The notes: a model not told the origin generated them from the letters alone. DNA of 64,000 bases from Microbacterium sp. Yaish 1 (GCF_002245215.1 NZ_NPMR01000001.1:558001-622000); one strand, 5' to 3'; positions 45,931 through 56,609 are shown, counted from the stretch's first letter. Program-made: numbers and translations.

Positions 45931-46328
45931 CGGGCGGCCTCCTCGAGGTCGCGGGGCCCGAACGCGTCGGGCAGCACCTCGTCGATCGTGCGGATGCCCG
46001 AGACGGTCTCGAGCAGCATTCCGGGCAGGGCGAACTCGTTCAGCAGCTGGCGGCACCGGCCGCACGGCATGATCGTCTGCCCGTCGTTGTTCACGCACAC
46101 GAAGGCGACGAGCTGTCCGCCGCCCGACATGTGCAGGTCGCCGACGAGGGCGCACTCGGCGCACAGCCCCACGCCGTACGACGCGTTCTCGACGTTGCAT
46201 CCCGAGACGATGCGACCGTCGCTGACGAGCGCTGCCGCGCCGACCCGGTAGCGGGAGTACGGCGCGTACGCGCGCGTCATCGCTTCCGTCGCGACCGCCC
46301 GCAGCTCGTCCCAATCGATGTCTGTCAC
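45927..46328 (-). CDS. cdd: Cytidine deaminase
   Basis: 133 residues, the usual size for tetrameric CDA. VGAAALVSDGRIVSGCNVENASYGVGLCAECALV has the zinc Cys and catalytic Glu (C-A-E), and PCGRCRQLLNEF gives the other two zinc cysteines. It converts (deoxy)cytidine to (deoxy)uridine, which DeoA can then cleave. GTG 46328 has AAGGGGTGA just upstream; the upstream open frame to 46376 runs into the permease gene. Confidence 0.95.
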   Translation of the reverse strand: MTDIDWDELRAVATEAMTRAYAPYSRYRVGAAALVSDGRIVSGCNVENASYGVGLCAECALVGDLHMSGGGQLVAFVCVNNDGQTIMPCGRCRQLLNEFALPGMLLETVSGIRTIDEVLPDAFGPRDLEEAAR

Positions 46329-46335
46329 AGCAGCG

Positions 46336-47613
46336 TCACCCCTTGATGTACGGCTTGCCGGCGGCGGCCGGCCCACGGATGTGCCCCGCGAACCCGGCGA
46401 CCGCGAGGATCGTCACGAGGTACGGCAGCATGAGCATGAACTCGCTGGGGATCGGCGTCCGCAGCACCGTCAGCAGGTTCTGCAGGTTCGTCGCGAAGCC
46501 GAACAGCAGCGCCGCGAGGGTGGCGCGGATCGGGTCCCAGCGTCCGAAGATGACGGCGGCGAGGGCGATGAAGCCGAGGCCCGCGGTCATCTCCTTGGTG
46601 AAGGTCGGCACCGACACCAGCGTGAAGTACGCGCCACCGGCTCCGGCGATCGCTCCGGCGAGGCTGACGTTCCAGAACCGGGTCGGGTTCACCTTGATGC
46701 CGACGGTGTCCGCCGCCTGCGGGTGCTCGCCGACGGCGCGCAGGCGCAGGCCCCAGCGGGTGCGGTACAGGCCCCACGCGACGAGACCGACCGTGACGTA
46801 CATCAGGTAGACGATGAACGTCTGGTTGAACAGCACGGGTCCGATGACGGGGATGTCGCTGAGCAGCGGGATCGGCAGGCGCTGGAACGTCGTCGCCCGG
46901 TTGAGCGTCGCCTCGTTCGGCGCGAGGAGCGCGCCGAAGAGGAAGCCGGTGAGTCCGGTCACGAGCACGTTGAGCACGACACCGACGATGACCTGGTCGA
47001 CGAGGTACCGGATCGAGAAGACGGCGAGCACGAGGCTCACCAGGACGCCGCCGATCATGGCGGCGATGAGTCCGATGAACGGGTTGCCGGTGATGCTGCC
47101 GACGACCACGGCGCCGAAGGCGCCGAGCAGGAACTGTCCCTCGATGGCGACGTTCACGACGCCGACGCGTTCACCGATGACGCCGCCGAGGGCACCGAAG
47201 ATGAGCGGCACCGACAGCGACACCGCGCCGAACAGCAGACCGATGACGGGCACGAGCCCCTCGGCCGCCGCCCACACGAGGAAGGCGAACACACCCACGA
47301 ATCCGGCTACCGCGACCAGCCAGGTGCGCGGGCGACGGTACGAGAGCGCGTCCCACGCCGCGACCGCCGTGATGACGGCCATCAGCGCGAGCAGCGTCCA
47401 GCTGGTCGGCCCGGTCGGCAGCGCGATGTCGGGGATGGGGATGGTCGAGCCGCCGTCGGCGAGGCGGAACGTGCTCGTGCCGCCGCGCGGGACCAGGGCG
47501 AACAGCAGCGCCAGCAGCAGCGTCGCCACGCCCAGGGCGATCGCCGGCTTGAGGTGGCGGACCTTCACCGCGGCGGGGGCCGCGGCGGCGGAGGTCAGAT
47601 CGGTCGTTGCCAT
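46336..47613 (-). CDS. Nucleoside ABC transporter permease (second)
   Basis: 425 residues with about ten membrane helices of the BPD_transp_2 type (FGALGGVIGERVGVVNVAIEGQFLLGAF is the family signature), plus RLRAVGEHPQAADTVGIKVNP near the end of the central loop. It pairs with the permease encoded just upstream to make the channel for the BMP-type nucleoside importer. Start overlaps or abuts the preceding stop (1-nt overlap at 47613). Confidence 0.93.
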   Translation of the reverse strand: MATTDLTSAAAAPAAVKVRHLKPAIALGVATLLLALLFALVPRGGTSTFRLADGGSTIPIPDIALPTGPTSWTLLALMAVITAVAAWDALSYRRPRTWLVAVAGFVGVFAFLVWAAAEGLVPVIGLLFGAVSLSVPLIFGALGGVIGERVGVVNVAIEGQFLLGAFGAVVVGSITGNPFIGLIAAMIGGVLVSLVLAVFSIRYLVDQVIVGVVLNVLVTGLTGFLFGALLAPNEATLNRATTFQRLPIPLLSDIPVIGPVLFNQTFIVYLMYVTVGLVAWGLYRTRWGLRLRAVGEHPQAADTVGIKVNPTRFWNVSLAGAIAGAGGAYFTLVSVPTFTKEMTAGLGFIALAAVIFGRWDPIRATLAALLFGFATNLQNLLTVLRTPIPSEFMLMLPYLVTILAVAGFAGHIRGPAAAGKPYIKG

Positions 47614-48947
47614 CAGGCACCCGCCTTCACAGCTGCGCGGCGCGACGAGTTCTTCGTGCGGCCCGACGCGCGCTTCTCAGCTTCGGTCTTGGGAAGGAAG
47701 AAGATCGTCCGCACGAGCGGCGGCGCCGCGATGAAGAGGACGATGAGCGCCTGCACCACGAGCACGATCTCGACGGGGATGCCCTCGGAGCCCTGCATCG
47801 TGAAGCTGCCCGCCTTGAGCGCGCCGAGCAGGATGCCGGCGGCGAAGACGCCCCACGGACGCGAACGCCCGAGCAGGGCGACCGTGATCGCGTCGAATCC
47901 GATGCCCGCGTCGATCGAGCCGGTGAAGCCGGTGGTGACCTGACCCTGCACCTGGTTCATGGCGGCGAGGCCCGCGAGTCCGCCGGCGAAGAGCATCGCG
48001 TAGATGTACATGCGCTCGACGGAGATGCCCGCGGCGCGTGCGGCGTGGGGGTTCTCACCCACAGCGCGCAGACGCAGGCCGAGGCTGGAGCGCTCGATGA
48101 CCCACCACACGACGACCGTGGCGATGATGACGACGATGAAGCCCCAGTCCAGCAGCGGATACTGCGGACCGAGCAGCTCGGGGAACTGCGCGGAGGCCGG
48201 GGTGCGCAGCGAGATCGACTGCGTCGTCCCGGGCTGCTGCAGGAGCGAGGGGGTGCGCACCATCCAGCTGACGAGGTAGTAGGCGATGTAGTTGAGCATG
48301 ATCGTGAGGATCACCTCGTGCGCTCCGGTCCGCGCCTTCAGCAGGCCGACGAGCCCGCCCCACAGGGCGCCGCCCACGATGCCGGCGATCAGCGTCAGCG
48401 GCAGGTGGATGAACATCGGCAGGTCGAGGTTGAACGTCACGAGCGCCGCGAAGGCGGCACCGATGAGGATCTGGCCGCGCCCGCCGATGTTGAACAGACC
48501 GGCACGGAAGGCCAGCGCGACGCCGAGCCCGGCGGCGATCAGCGGGGCCGCGAAGCCGAGGGTGTTCGTGAGCGGACGGATCTGCGTCGCGAAGTCGTCG
48601 ACGCGCGTGTTGAAGACGGCGCCGCGGAACAGCGCGTCGTAACCGCCCGACACCGACTGCCAGATCGCGACGAAGGTGTCTCCCGGACGCGCGAAGAAGT
48701 ACCCGGATGCCGCTGCCACGCGCTCGTCGGTGACGGCCATCATGATTCCGCCGACGATGAGCGCCAGCACGATGGCGAGCAGGGTGATGACGGCGCTGCT
48801 GCGCATCACTTCGGTGATGACGCGGTTCGTCGTCGGCGGCGGAGCCACTTCGGGCTTGCCCGTCAGGGGGCCGCCGACGGGCGGCAGCTGAGAGTCCGCG
48901 GGCTCGACGGGCAGGTCGGGACCGGGACCGGGGGTGGGGGTGGTCAT
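47613..48947 (-). CDS. Nucleoside ABC transporter permease (first)
   Basis: 444 residues. A Pro-rich N-terminal tail precedes about nine helices; [28 protein letters not shown] is the BPD_transp_2 signature, and [23 protein letters not shown] is the coupling region. It is the YufP/RbsC-like half of the pair. ATG 48947 overlaps the ATPase stop by 4 nt, typical of tightly coupled ABC transporter genes. Confidence 0.93.
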   Translation of the reverse strand: MTTPTPGPGPDLPVEPADSQLPPVGGPLTGKPEVAPPPTTNRVITEVMRSSAVITLLAIVLALIVGGIMMAVTDERVAAASGYFFARPGDTFVAIWQSVSGGYDALFRGAVFNTRVDDFATQIRPLTNTLGFAAPLIAAGLGVALAFRAGLFNIGGRGQILIGAAFAALVTFNLDLPMFIHLPLTLIAGIVGGALWGGLVGLLKARTGAHEVILTIMLNYIAYYLVSWMVRTPSLLQQPGTTQSISLRTPASAQFPELLGPQYPLLDWGFIVVIIATVVVWWVIERSSLGLRLRAVGENPHAARAAGISVERMYIYAMLFAGGLAGLAAMNQVQGQVTTGFTGSIDAGIGFDAITVALLGRSRPWGVFAAGILLGALKAGSFTMQGSEGIPVEIVLVVQALIVLFIAAPPLVRTIFFLPKTEAEKRASGRTKNSSRRAAVKAGA

Positions 48948-50458
48948 GCTGCTGACTCCTCGGGGACCTCGCCGGCCATCATCAGGCCGAGCACGTCGCG
49001 CGGCGTCGTCGCCGGGACGACGCCGACGATGCGACCGCGGTACATCACCGCGATGCGGTCGGCCAGGGCGACCACCTCGTCGAGCTCGGTCGAGACGACG
49101 AGGACGGCGACACCGGAGTCACGGGCCTCGATGATGCGCTTGTGGATGAATTCGATGCTGCCGACGTCGACGCCGCGCGTGGGCTGCGCCGCGACGAGAA
49201 GGCGCAGCGGACGGGCCATCTCGCGCGCGATGACGACCTTCTGCTGGTTGCCGCCCGACAGGGTGCCGACCGGGGTGTCGGGGCCCTGCGTACGGATGTC
49301 GTACTCGGTGATGCGCTCGCGGGCGAAAGCTTCGAGGGCCCGGCGGTCGATCGTGCCCGCGCGGCTGAAGGCGCGGTCGTCGGAGCGGTCGAGGATGAGG
49401 TTCTCCTGTACGGAGAAGGCTCCGACGAGCCCGTCCTCCTTGCGGTCCTCGGGCACGAATCCGACACCGCGGTCGAGGATCGCTCGCACGCTGCGGCCGC
49501 CCAGCTCGTCGCCGTCGAGGCGGATCGAGCCGTGGTCGATCGGCAGCAGCCCGAGGATCGCCTCGACGATCTCGGTCTGGCCGTTGCCCTGCACACCGGC
49601 GACGGCGACGACCTCGCCCGAGCGCACCTGCAGGTCGACGTCGTCGACGACGACGATCCCCGAGGGCGTGACGACGCGGATGCCGTCGAGGACGAGGCCG
49701 CCCTCCCCCACGTTCGGGGCGCCCTTGGCGACGACCATCTCGACGGGGCGGCCGACCATGAGCGCAGCCAGCTCGGCGTTGCTCGCGGTCGGCGAGGCCT
49801 CGCCGACGACCTTGCCCAGGCGGATGACGGTGATGCGGTCCGCGACCTCGCGGACCTCGCGCAGCTTGTGGGTGATGAAGACGATCGAGGTGCCCTCGTC
49901 GCGCAGCTGGCGCATGATCGCCATGAGCTCGTCGGTCTCCTGCGGAGTGAGAACGGCGGTGGGCTCGTCGAACACGAGCACCTTCGCCTCGCGCGAGAGG
50001 GCCTTGATGATCTCGACGCGCTGCTGCACGCCGACGGGCAGATCGCCGACGACGGCGTCGGGGTCGATCTGGAAGCCGAAACGATCGGCCACCGCGCGCA
50101 CGTGCGCGCGAGCGGCGGCGAGGTCGAGGACACCGAGGCCCTTGGTGTTCTCGTGACCGAGCATGACGTTCTCGGCGACGGTGAAGACCGGCACGAGCAT
50201 GAAGTGCTGGTGCACCATGCCGATACCGGCGCTCATGGCGTCACCGGGTCCGCGGAAGTCCTGGACGACGTCGTCGAGGAGGATGTGGCCCTCGTCGGCC
50301 TCATAGAGGCCGTAGAGGACGTTCATGAGGGTCGACTTGCCGGCGCCGTTCTCCCCGAGGAGAGCGTGGATCTCGCCCGGCCGGACGACGAGGTCGATGT
50401 GATCGTTGGCGACCAGGGTGCCGAAGCGCTTGGTGATGCCCCGGAGTTCGAGCTTCAT
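48944..50458 (-). CDS. Nucleoside ABC transporter ATP-binding protein (two NBDs)
   Basis: 504 residues with two fused ATPase domains, as in the YufO/RbsA/MglA group. NBD1 has Walker [25 protein letters not shown] as signature, and [11 protein letters not shown] as Walker B. NBD2 has an imperfect Walker A ([14 protein letters not shown]), signature LSGGNQQK and [15 protein letters not shown] 50458 is the usual start; the frame is open to 50578 through the upstream hairpin, which argues against a longer protein. It powers nucleoside uptake. Confidence 0.94.
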   Translation of the reverse strand: MKLELRGITKRFGTLVANDHIDLVVRPGEIHALLGENGAGKSTLMNVLYGLYEADEGHILLDDVVQDFRGPGDAMSAGIGMVHQHFMLVPVFTVAENVMLGHENTKGLGVLDLAAARAHVRAVADRFGFQIDPDAVVGDLPVGVQQRVEIIKALSREAKVLVFDEPTAVLTPQETDELMAIMRQLRDEGTSIVFITHKLREVREVADRITVIRLGKVVGEASPTASNAELAALMVGRPVEMVVAKGAPNVGEGGLVLDGIRVVTPSGIVVVDDVDLQVRSGEVVAVAGVQGNGQTEIVEAILGLLPIDHGSIRLDGDELGGRSVRAILDRGVGFVPEDRKEDGLVGAFSVQENLILDRSDDRAFSRAGTIDRRALEAFARERITEYDIRTQGPDTPVGTLSGGNQQKVVIAREMARPLRLLVAAQPTRGVDVGSIEFIHKRIIEARDSGVAVLVVSTELDEVVALADRIAVMYRGRIVGVVPATTPRDVLGLMMAGEVPEESAA

Positions 50459-50496
50459 GTCGGCCAATCTATGCGACGGATGATGGGTGGACAGCG

Positions 50497-50532
50497 GTCG
50501 GGGCCGGGGAACTCGCGTTCCCCGGCCCCGAC
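50497..50532. terminator. Strong intercistronic hairpin between the binding protein and ATPase genes
   Basis: GTCGGGGCCGGGGAA and TTCCCCGGCCCCGAC form a perfect 15-bp stem with a CTCGCG loop. It lies just after the binding-protein stop, where such hairpins often let the binding protein be made in excess over the membrane complex. No T-tract. Confidence 0.75.
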
Positions 50533-50543
50533 GACTCATGAGC

Positions 50544-51656
50544 TCACGGAGAGTTCGGCGAGTCCACGGTGATGTCACCGGCGACGATCGCCTCCTGCAG
50601 GGCGGTCAGCTCGTCGGCGAGACCGGCCGGCAGACGCGACTCGAAGTCGTGGAAGCTCGACAGCTTGACACCCTCGTTCTTCAGCGTGCCGACGTACGGG
50701 TCGGTCGTGAAGTCACCGCTCTGGGCGGCGACCGTGGCGTCGTAGACGGCGACATCGATCGCCTTCTGGATCGACACGAGCGTCAGGTCGGCGACGGTGT
50801 CGTCGGAGACGGCGAGGTCGCTGTCGACGCCGAGCATGACGACATCCTTGTTGCCCTCGCGGATGGCCTGGGCAGCGCTCTGGTAGATCGGGCCACCCAC
50901 GGGCAGGATCACGTCGACACCCTGGTCGAGGATGCCCTGGGCGACCTGCTTGGCGGTGTCGTTGGCGGTGAAGCCGCCGGTGAAGTTGCCGTCCTGAGCC
51001 GTGATGTCCCAGCCGACGACGCCGACGTTCGCGCCCTTGTCCTCGTTGTACTTCTCGACGCCCAGCTGGAAGCCGTCCATGAAGACGGTGACCGAGTTGA
51101 ACTTGTCGCCACCGAACGTGCCGACCTTGTTCACGCCCGCCTCAGCGGACCACGAAGCCGCCGCGTAGCCGCCGAGGTAGGCGGCCTCCGCGGTGTTGAA
51201 CACCAGCGGCTTGATGTTCGGGGCGTCGGTCTTGCCGTCGAAGTCGGTGTCGGCGTAGTCGTCGATGATCGCGTAGTTGATGTCGGGGTTCGCCGTGGCC
51301 GACGCGACGGTGGCCGGGGCGAGCTTGTAGCCGACCGCGACGATCAGGTCGCAGCCCTCCGAGACGAGCGTCTCGAGGTTGGGGCCGTAGTCGTTCTCGG
51401 TGGTGGACTCGACCTCGATCGATTCCACGCCGAGCTCCTTGGCCGCGCGGTCCATGCCTTCCTTGGCCGACTGGTTGAACGAACGGTCGTTCCAGCCGCC
51501 CTCGTCGGAGACGAGGCAGGGGGTGAAGTCCGAGCCCGCCTCGGGTGCGGCGGATCCGCCGGCCTCATCGGGTGCGGCTCCGCAACCGGCGAGGGCGACG
51601 AGAAGGCCCGCGGCAGCTGTGATGCCGACGAGCTTCTGAGGGGTCGAGAGTGTCAA
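50544..51656 (-). CDS. BMP-family nucleoside-binding lipoprotein
   Basis: 370 residues: signal peptide with lipobox ALAGC, then the BMP (basic membrane protein, PnrA-like) fold: [35 protein letters not shown], and [17 protein letters not shown]. These proteins bind purine or pyrimidine nucleosides at the cell surface and pass them to the transporter encoded after it. A GGAGG ribosome site 5 nt upstream points to TTG 51656 as the start; a GTG at 51668 is the alternative. First gene of the salvage operon. Confidence 0.92.
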   Translation of the reverse strand: MTLSTPQKLVGITAAAGLLVALAGCGAAPDEAGGSAAPEAGSDFTPCLVSDEGGWNDRSFNQSAKEGMDRAAKELGVESIEVESTTENDYGPNLETLVSEGCDLIVAVGYKLAPATVASATANPDINYAIIDDYADTDFDGKTDAPNIKPLVFNTAEAAYLGGYAAASWSAEAGVNKVGTFGGDKFNSVTVFMDGFQLGVEKYNEDKGANVGVVGWDITAQDGNFTGGFTANDTAKQVAQGILDQGVDVILPVGGPIYQSAAQAIREGNKDVVMLGVDSDLAVSDDTVADLTLVSIQKAIDVAVYDATVAAQSGDFTTDPYVGTLKNEGVKLSSFHDFESRLPAGLADELTALQEAIVAGDITVDSPNSP

Positions 51657-51783
51657 TGCAGCCTCCACATTGAAGGCGCCGCGGACTTCGCGGCGGCTGG
51701 AATGAAGTTACCTACTGTTTCGCCCGGGTTGCACGCCGGACGCACTCCGCCCCGCGAATGGTTACAAAGACGCAATGTGCGCG

Positions 51784-52899
51784 TCACAGAACGTCGCCGC
51801 GGCCCGTCAGCTTGAGGGCGTCGACGACGTGCTTGACCCGCTGGGCGTTCTCGCTCGTGGTCACCAGAAGCGCATCCGGGGTGTCGACGACGACGATGTC
51901 CTTCACTCCGATGAGGCTGATGACGCGCGAGGTGTGGCTCACGACGATCCCGCTGGCGGCGTCCGACAGGATGCGCGCGTTCTCACCGAGGATGGCGAGG
52001 TCGTTCTTGCGCCCGTTGGAGTTGAGCTTCGCGAGGCTCGCGAAGTCGCCGACGTCATCCCAGTCGAAGTGCCCGGGAACCACGGCGAGCTTGCCCTTCT
52101 CGGCAGCCGGCTCGGCGACGACGTAGTCGATCGCGATCTTCTTCAGCTTCGGCCAGATGCGGTCGACGGCGGGGCCGCGCCGGTCGCGGTCGTCCCAGGC
52201 CTCGGCGAGCTCGAGCAGCCCCGCGTGCAGCTCGGGACTGTTGGCCTCGATCTCGGCCAGCAGGACGTCGGCGCGCGAGATGAACATGCCCGCGTTCCAC
52301 AGATACGACCGGTCGGAGACGTAGGCACGCGCGGTCTCGAGGTCGGGCTTCTCGACGAATCGCTCGACGAGAGAGGCGTCACGGGCGCCCTCGACGATGA
52401 GCTCGCCTCCGCGCTTGATGTAGCCGAAGCCGACCGCGGGCTCGGAGGGGGTGATCCCGATCGTGCAGATGTAGCCCTCGCGTGCGACCTCGACCGCGTC
52501 GCGGACCGCGAACTCGAACACCCGGCTGCCGCGGATGACGTGGTCGGCGGCGAACGAGCCGATGATGACGTCGGGATGCCGGCGGTGCAGGATCGCGGCT
52601 GCCAGACCGATCGCGGCCGCGGAGTCGCGCGGCTCCGATTCGAGGAAGACGTTCTTGTCGGGGATGCCGGGGAGCTGAGCCTCGACGGCCGCACGGTGCG
52701 CGCGACCGGTGACGACAGCGATCCGGTCGGGACCGGAGAGGGGCGCGAGCCGGTCCCACGTGTCGCGCAGCAGCGAGTGCCCCGACCCCGTGAGGTCGTG
52801 CAGGAACTTCGGCGCGTCGGCACGCGACAGCGGCCACAGCCTGCTGCCCACGCCTCCCGCGGGGATGACGGCGTAGAAGTCCGGGATCTCGTCGACCAT
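51784..52899 (-). CDS. manC: Mannose-1-phosphate guanylyltransferase
   Basis: 371 residues of the nucleotidyl-transferase type: FYAVIPAGGVGSRLWPLSRADAPKFL holds the GGxGxRLWPLSR pyrophosphorylase loop, and FVEKPDLETARAYV the sugar-phosphate site. It makes GDP-mannose from mannose-1-phosphate and GTP, the precursor of mannosylated lipids and glycans. It lacks the C-terminal isomerase domain of bifunctional enzymes. A -10 box 6 nt upstream suggests a leaderless mRNA. Confidence 0.93.
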   Translation of the reverse strand: MVDEIPDFYAVIPAGGVGSRLWPLSRADAPKFLHDLTGSGHSLLRDTWDRLAPLSGPDRIAVVTGRAHRAAVEAQLPGIPDKNVFLESEPRDSAAAIGLAAAILHRRHPDVIIGSFAADHVIRGSRVFEFAVRDAVEVAREGYICTIGITPSEPAVGFGYIKRGGELIVEGARDASLVERFVEKPDLETARAYVSDRSYLWNAGMFISRADVLLAEIEANSPELHAGLLELAEAWDDRDRRGPAVDRIWPKLKKIAIDYVVAEPAAEKGKLAVVPGHFDWDDVGDFASLAKLNSNGRKNDLAILGENARILSDAASGIVVSHTSRVISLIGVKDIVVVDTPDALLVTTSENAQRVKHVVDALKLTGRGDVL

Positions 52900-52905
52900 G
52901 CTCCG

Positions 52906-52911
52906 AGCGTA
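52906..52911 (-). promoter_or_regulatory. -10 hexamer of manC (leaderless type)
   Basis: On the minus strand TACGCT ends 6 nt before the ATG at 52899. Confidence 0.45.
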
Positions 52912-52952
52912 CCGGGGCGCAGACGCCCGCCCCGGCGCAAGAACCCCGTTTC

Positions 52953-52968
52953 TTTAGGGTGCCCTTCG
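52953..52968. promoter_or_regulatory. Possible DtxR/IdeR-like box in the manC-sdhC gap
   Basis: TTTAGGGTGCCCTTCG has AGG and CCT half-sites separated by four bases, as in DtxR/IdeR operators, and the ten central bases are palindromic except at the centre pair. It sits between two divergent promoters. The match is partial, so this is tentative. Confidence 0.25.
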
Positions 52969-52992
52969 TCGCCCCGCGTCATTTTCCCGGCC

Positions 52993-52998
52993 TAGAAT
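52993..52998 (+). promoter_or_regulatory. Probable -10 of the sdh operon
   Basis: TAGAAT is a near-consensus -10 about 90 nt before the sdhC GTG, giving a leadered transcript with a clear ribosome site. No good -35 is visible. Confidence 0.45.
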
Positions 52999-53088
52999 CG
53001 ATGTGCGCCCATGTGACGCCGGGGGTCAACCACCCCACCGGGGCATCGATCGCCCCCACGAACCGTGTTCGATCCAGGGAGGACGACC

Positions 53089-53523
53089 GTGTCTGCACCA
53101 GCACGCGTCACACCGTCGGTAGCCCAGACCACTTCAAAGACCCCGCGCGGCACGCTGTACCGCGGCAACGAGGGCATGTGGTCGTGGGTGCTTCACCGCA
53201 TCACCGGCGTGGCCATCTTCTTCTTCCTCTTGGTCCACGTGCTCGACACCGCGCTGATCCGCGTGTCGCCCGAGGCCTACGACGCCGTCATCGGCACCTA
53301 CAAGAACCCGATCATGGGTCTCGGCGAGGTCGCCCTCGTCGCCGCGATCGTGTACCACGCCTTCAACGGCCTGCGCATCATCGCGGTCGACCTGTGGCCG
53401 TGGGCCACGCGTCATCAGCGTCAGCTGTGGTGGGGCGTGCTGGCCGTCTGGGCCGTCACGATCATCGGCTTCGCGGCTCGTCACGTGCCCATCGTTCTCT
53501 CCGAGATTGGAGGGGGTCACTGA
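53089..53523 (+). CDS. sdhC: Succinate dehydrogenase cytochrome b556 subunit
   Basis: 144 residues with three helices: WSWVLHRITGVAIFFFLLVHVLDTALI carries the family motif HRxTG and the likely heme His in LVHVLDT; LVAAIVYHAFNGLRII holds a second conserved His. It anchors the SDH complex and binds heme b and quinone. GTG 53089 has AGGGAGGACG upstream and is preferred over the open frame to 53065. The stop overlaps the sdhD ATG by 1 nt. Confidence 0.93.
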   Translation: MSAPARVTPSVAQTTSKTPRGTLYRGNEGMWSWVLHRITGVAIFFFLLVHVLDTALIRVSPEAYDAVIGTYKNPIMGLGEVALVAAIVYHAFNGLRIIAVDLWPWATRHQRQLWWGVLAVWAVTIIGFAARHVPIVLSEIGGGH

Positions 53524-53966
53524 TGACCGCCGACACCCTTGCCGCTCCCCGCAGCCCGCAGGTCCGCAAGAAGGGCGCCAACCTCGAGAAGTGGGGCTGG
53601 GTCTACATGCGCGCCTCCGGCGTGCTGCTGGTCGTCCTGATCTTCGGCCACCTCTTCGTCAACCTGATGCTCGGCGAGGGCATCAAGGGCATCGACTTCG
53701 CGTTCGTGGCGGGCAAGTTCGCCAGCCCGTTCTGGCAGTGGTGGGACGTCCTCATGCTGTGGCTCGCCCTGATCCACGGCGCGAACGGCATGCGCACGAT
53801 CGTGAACGACTACGTCACCGGCGCAACGGCGCGGAAGGTCCTCGTCTGGGCCATCTGGCTCTCGGCCGGCCTGCTGATCCTGCTCGGAACCCTGGTCGTG
53901 TTCACCTTCGACCCCTGCCTCGGAGTGACGGCGGACAGCATGCTCTGGGAGACCTGCCAGGGCTGA
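53523..53966 (+). CDS. sdhD: Succinate dehydrogenase hydrophobic membrane anchor
   Basis: 147 residues with three membrane helices: [46 protein letters not shown] and [27 protein letters not shown] and LIHGANGMR are the conserved His-containing segments of the actinobacterial SdhD. It is translated directly after sdhC (TGATG). Together with SdhC it forms the quinone site. Confidence 0.92.
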   Translation: MTADTLAAPRSPQVRKKGANLEKWGWVYMRASGVLLVVLIFGHLFVNLMLGEGIKGIDFAFVAGKFASPFWQWWDVLMLWLALIHGANGMRTIVNDYVTGATARKVLVWAIWLSAGLLILLGTLVVFTFDPCLGVTADSMLWETCQG

Positions 53967-54012
53967 CCCTGCGCTCCGACGACGTGAATCACAGCAACGA
54001 AAGGCTCGCCCC

Positions 54013-55839
54013 GTGAGCACCCAGACCGAAGAGGTCGTCGTCAAGGACGGCATCCACTACCACCAGTTCGACATCGTCATCGTCGGCGCCGGCGGCGCCG
54101 GCATGCGGGCGGCGATCGAAGCCGGTCCGGGCGCCCGCACCGCGGTGATCTCGAAGCTCTACCCGACCCGCTCGCACACCGGTGCGGCGCAGGGCGGCAT
54201 GGCGGCGGCGCTCGCCAACGTCGAAGAGGACTCGTGGGAGTGGCACACCTTCGACACCGTCAAGGGCGGCGACTACCTCGTCGACCAGGACGCGGCCGAG
54301 ATCCTCGCGAAGGAGGCCATCGACGCGGTCATCGACCTCGAGAACATGGGCCTGCCCTTCAACCGCACGCCCGACGGCAAGATCGACCAGCGCCGATTCG
54401 GCGGCCACACCGCCGACCACGGCAAGTCGCCGGTCCGCCGCGCCTGCTACGCCGCCGACCGCACGGGCCACATGATCCTGCAGACGCTGTTCCAGAACTG
54501 CGTCAAGCTCGGCATCAACTTCTTCAACGAGTACTACGTGCTCGACCTCATCACGGTGACCGCCCCCGACGGCTCGACCCAGACCGCCGGCGTCGTCGCC
54601 TACGACCTGGCCACCGGCGACCTGCACGTCTTCCACTCGAAGGCGGTCATCTTCGCCACCGGCGGCTTCGGCAAGATCTACAAGACGACCTCCAACGCCC
54701 ACACCCTCACGGGCGACGGCGTCGGCATCGTCTGGCGCAAGGGCCTGCCGCTCGAGGACATGGAGTTCTTCCAGTTCCACCCGACCGGCCTGGCCGGTCT
54801 CGGCATCCTTCTCACCGAAGGTGCCCGCGGTGAGGGCGCGATCCTGCGCAACGCTTCGGGCGAGCGATTCATGGAGCGCTACGCCCCCACTATCAAGGAC
54901 CTCGCTCCCCGCGACATCGTCTCGCGGTGCATGCAGCAGGAGGTCGCCGAAGGCCGCGGCGCCGGACCGCACCGCGACTACGTGCTGCTCGACTGCACGC
55001 ACCTGGGCGCCGAGGTCCTCGAGACCAAGCTCCCCGACATCACCGAGTTCGCACGCACCTACCTCGGTGTCGACCCGGTCGTGGAGCCCGTGCCCGTCAT
55101 GCCCACGGCGCACTACGCGATGGGCGGCATCCCCACGAACGTCGAGGCCGAGGTCCTCGCCGACAACACCACCGTCGTGCCGGGCCTCTACGCGGCCGGC
55201 GAGTGCGCGTGCGTCTCGGTGCACGGCTCCAACCGCCTCGGCACCAACTCGCTGCTCGACATCAACGTGTTCGGCAAGCGCGCCGGCCGCAACGCCGTCG
55301 AGTACGTCAAGACCGCCGACTTCGTGCCGCTGCCCGCGGACCCCGCCAAGGACGTGCGCGAACTCATCGAGGGCGTACGCAACAACCCCGGCACCGAGCG
55401 CATCGCCGTCCTGCGCAAGACGCTCCAGGACGAGATGGACAAGGGCGCCCAGGTGTTCCGCACCGAGGAGTCGCTCCTGCACGTCATGGACGTCATCGCC
55501 GACCTGCGCGAGCGGTTCAAGAACATCCACGTCGACGACAAGGGCAAGCGGTTCAACACCGATCTGCTCGAGGCGGTCGAGCTGGGCTTCCTGCTCGACA
55601 TCGCCGAGGTCGTCGTGGTCGCCGCTCGCAACCGCAAGGAGAGCCGCGGCGGACACATGCGCGACGACTTCCCGACGCGTGACGACGAGAACTACATGAA
55701 GCACACGATGGCCTATCTGTCGGGCGACCCCCACTCGTCGCACGCCGAGGATCACATCCGGCTCGACTGGAAGCCCGTCGTGTTCACCAAGAACGAGAAC
55801 GGCGAACTGCGGTACCCGCCGCTGGAGAGGAAGTACTGA
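54013..55839 (+). CDS. sdhA: Succinate dehydrogenase flavoprotein subunit
   Basis: 608 residues. [17 protein letters not shown] binds [12 protein letters not shown] has His55 that becomes covalently joined to FAD, and [23 protein letters not shown] with RHH-like Arg/His residues forms the dicarboxylate site. It oxidises succinate to fumarate in the TCA cycle and feeds electrons to SdhB. GTG start; ATG of sdhB overlaps its stop by 1 nt. Confidence 0.97.
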   Translation: MSTQTEEVVVKDGIHYHQFDIVIVGAGGAGMRAAIEAGPGARTAVISKLYPTRSHTGAAQGGMAAALANVEEDSWEWHTFDTVKGGDYLVDQDAAEILAKEAIDAVIDLENMGLPFNRTPDGKIDQRRFGGHTADHGKSPVRRACYAADRTGHMILQTLFQNCVKLGINFFNEYYVLDLITVTAPDGSTQTAGVVAYDLATGDLHVFHSKAVIFATGGFGKIYKTTSNAHTLTGDGVGIVWRKGLPLEDMEFFQFHPTGLAGLGILLTEGARGEGAILRNASGERFMERYAPTIKDLAPRDIVSRCMQQEVAEGRGAGPHRDYVLLDCTHLGAEVLETKLPDITEFARTYLGVDPVVEPVPVMPTAHYAMGGIPTNVEAEVLADNTTVVPGLYAAGECACVSVHGSNRLGTNSLLDINVFGKRAGRNAVEYVKTADFVPLPADPAKDVRELIEGVRNNPGTERIAVLRKTLQDEMDKGAQVFRTEESLLHVMDVIADLRERFKNIHVDDKGKRFNTDLLEAVELGFLLDIAEVVVVAARNRKESRGGHMRDDFPTRDDENYMKHTMAYLSGDPHSSHAEDHIRLDWKPVVFTKNENGELRYPPLERKY

Positions 55840-56609
55840 TGACGATCGTCGAAACCGATGCCGCGGCCCCTGCCGAGGCGGCGAACGACACCGGCATCCA
55901 GTCGTTCCTGGTCACCTTCATCATCCGGCGCTTCGACCCCGAGGTCGACAGCGAGCCGAGGTGGGTCGACTACGACGTCGAGCTCTACTCGACCGACCGC
56001 GTCCTCGACGCCCTGCACAAGATCAAGTGGGATGTCGACGGGTCGCTGACCTTCCGCCGCTCGTGTGCGCACGGCATCTGCGGGTCCGACGCGATGCGCA
56101 TCAACGGGCGCAACCGCCTGGCCTGCAAGACGCTGATCAAGGACCTCGACATCTCGCAGCCGATCTACGTCGAGGCGATCAAGGGTCTGCCGCTGGAGAA
56201 GGACCTCGTCGTCGACATGGAGCCGTTCTTCGCCTCCTACCGCGACGTGCAGCCCTTCCTCATCGCCAACTCGAAGCCCGAGGCCGGCAAGGAGCGCATC
56301 CAGTCGATCGCCGACCGCGAGATCTTCGACGACACCACCAAGTGCATCCTCTGCGCCGCGTGCACCTCGTCGTGCCCCGTGTTCTGGACCGACGGCCAGT
56401 ACTTCGGCCCCGCCGCGATCGTCAACGCGCACCGCTTCATCTTCGACTCGCGCGACGACGCGGGCGACGTGCGCCTCGACATCCTCAACGACAAGGAGGG
56501 CGTGTGGCGCTGCCGCACGACCTTCAACTGCACCGAGGCCTGCCCGCGCGGCATCGAGGTCACCAAGGCGATCGCCGAGGTCAAGCAGGCGGTTCTGCGC
56601 GGGCGTTGA
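55839..56609 (+). CDS. sdhB: Succinate dehydrogenase iron-sulfur subunit
   Basis: 256 residues with three Fe-S clusters in order: 2Fe-2S (SCAHGICGSDAMRINGRN, with a later Cys), 4Fe-4S (CILCAACTSSCPVFW) and 3Fe-4S (CRTTFNCTEACPRGIEV). It carries electrons from SdhA to the quinone site. Length and spacing are normal. Last gene of the operon; no clear terminator follows before 56655. Confidence 0.97.
   Translation: MTIVETDAAAPAEAANDTGIQSFLVTFIIRRFDPEVDSEPRWVDYDVELYSTDRVLDALHKIKWDVDGSLTFRRSCAHGICGSDAMRINGRNRLACKTLIKDLDISQPIYVEAIKGLPLEKDLVVDMEPFFASYRDVQPFLIANSKPEAGKERIQSIADREIFDDTTKCILCAACTSSCPVFWTDGQYFGPAAIVNAHRFIFDSRDDAGDVRLDILNDKEGVWRCRTTFNCTEACPRGIEVTKAIAEVKQAVLRGR

Noticed and set aside
47607-50156. 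849-residue plus-strand open frame
   Set aside because: Antisense to the ABC permease and ATPase genes.
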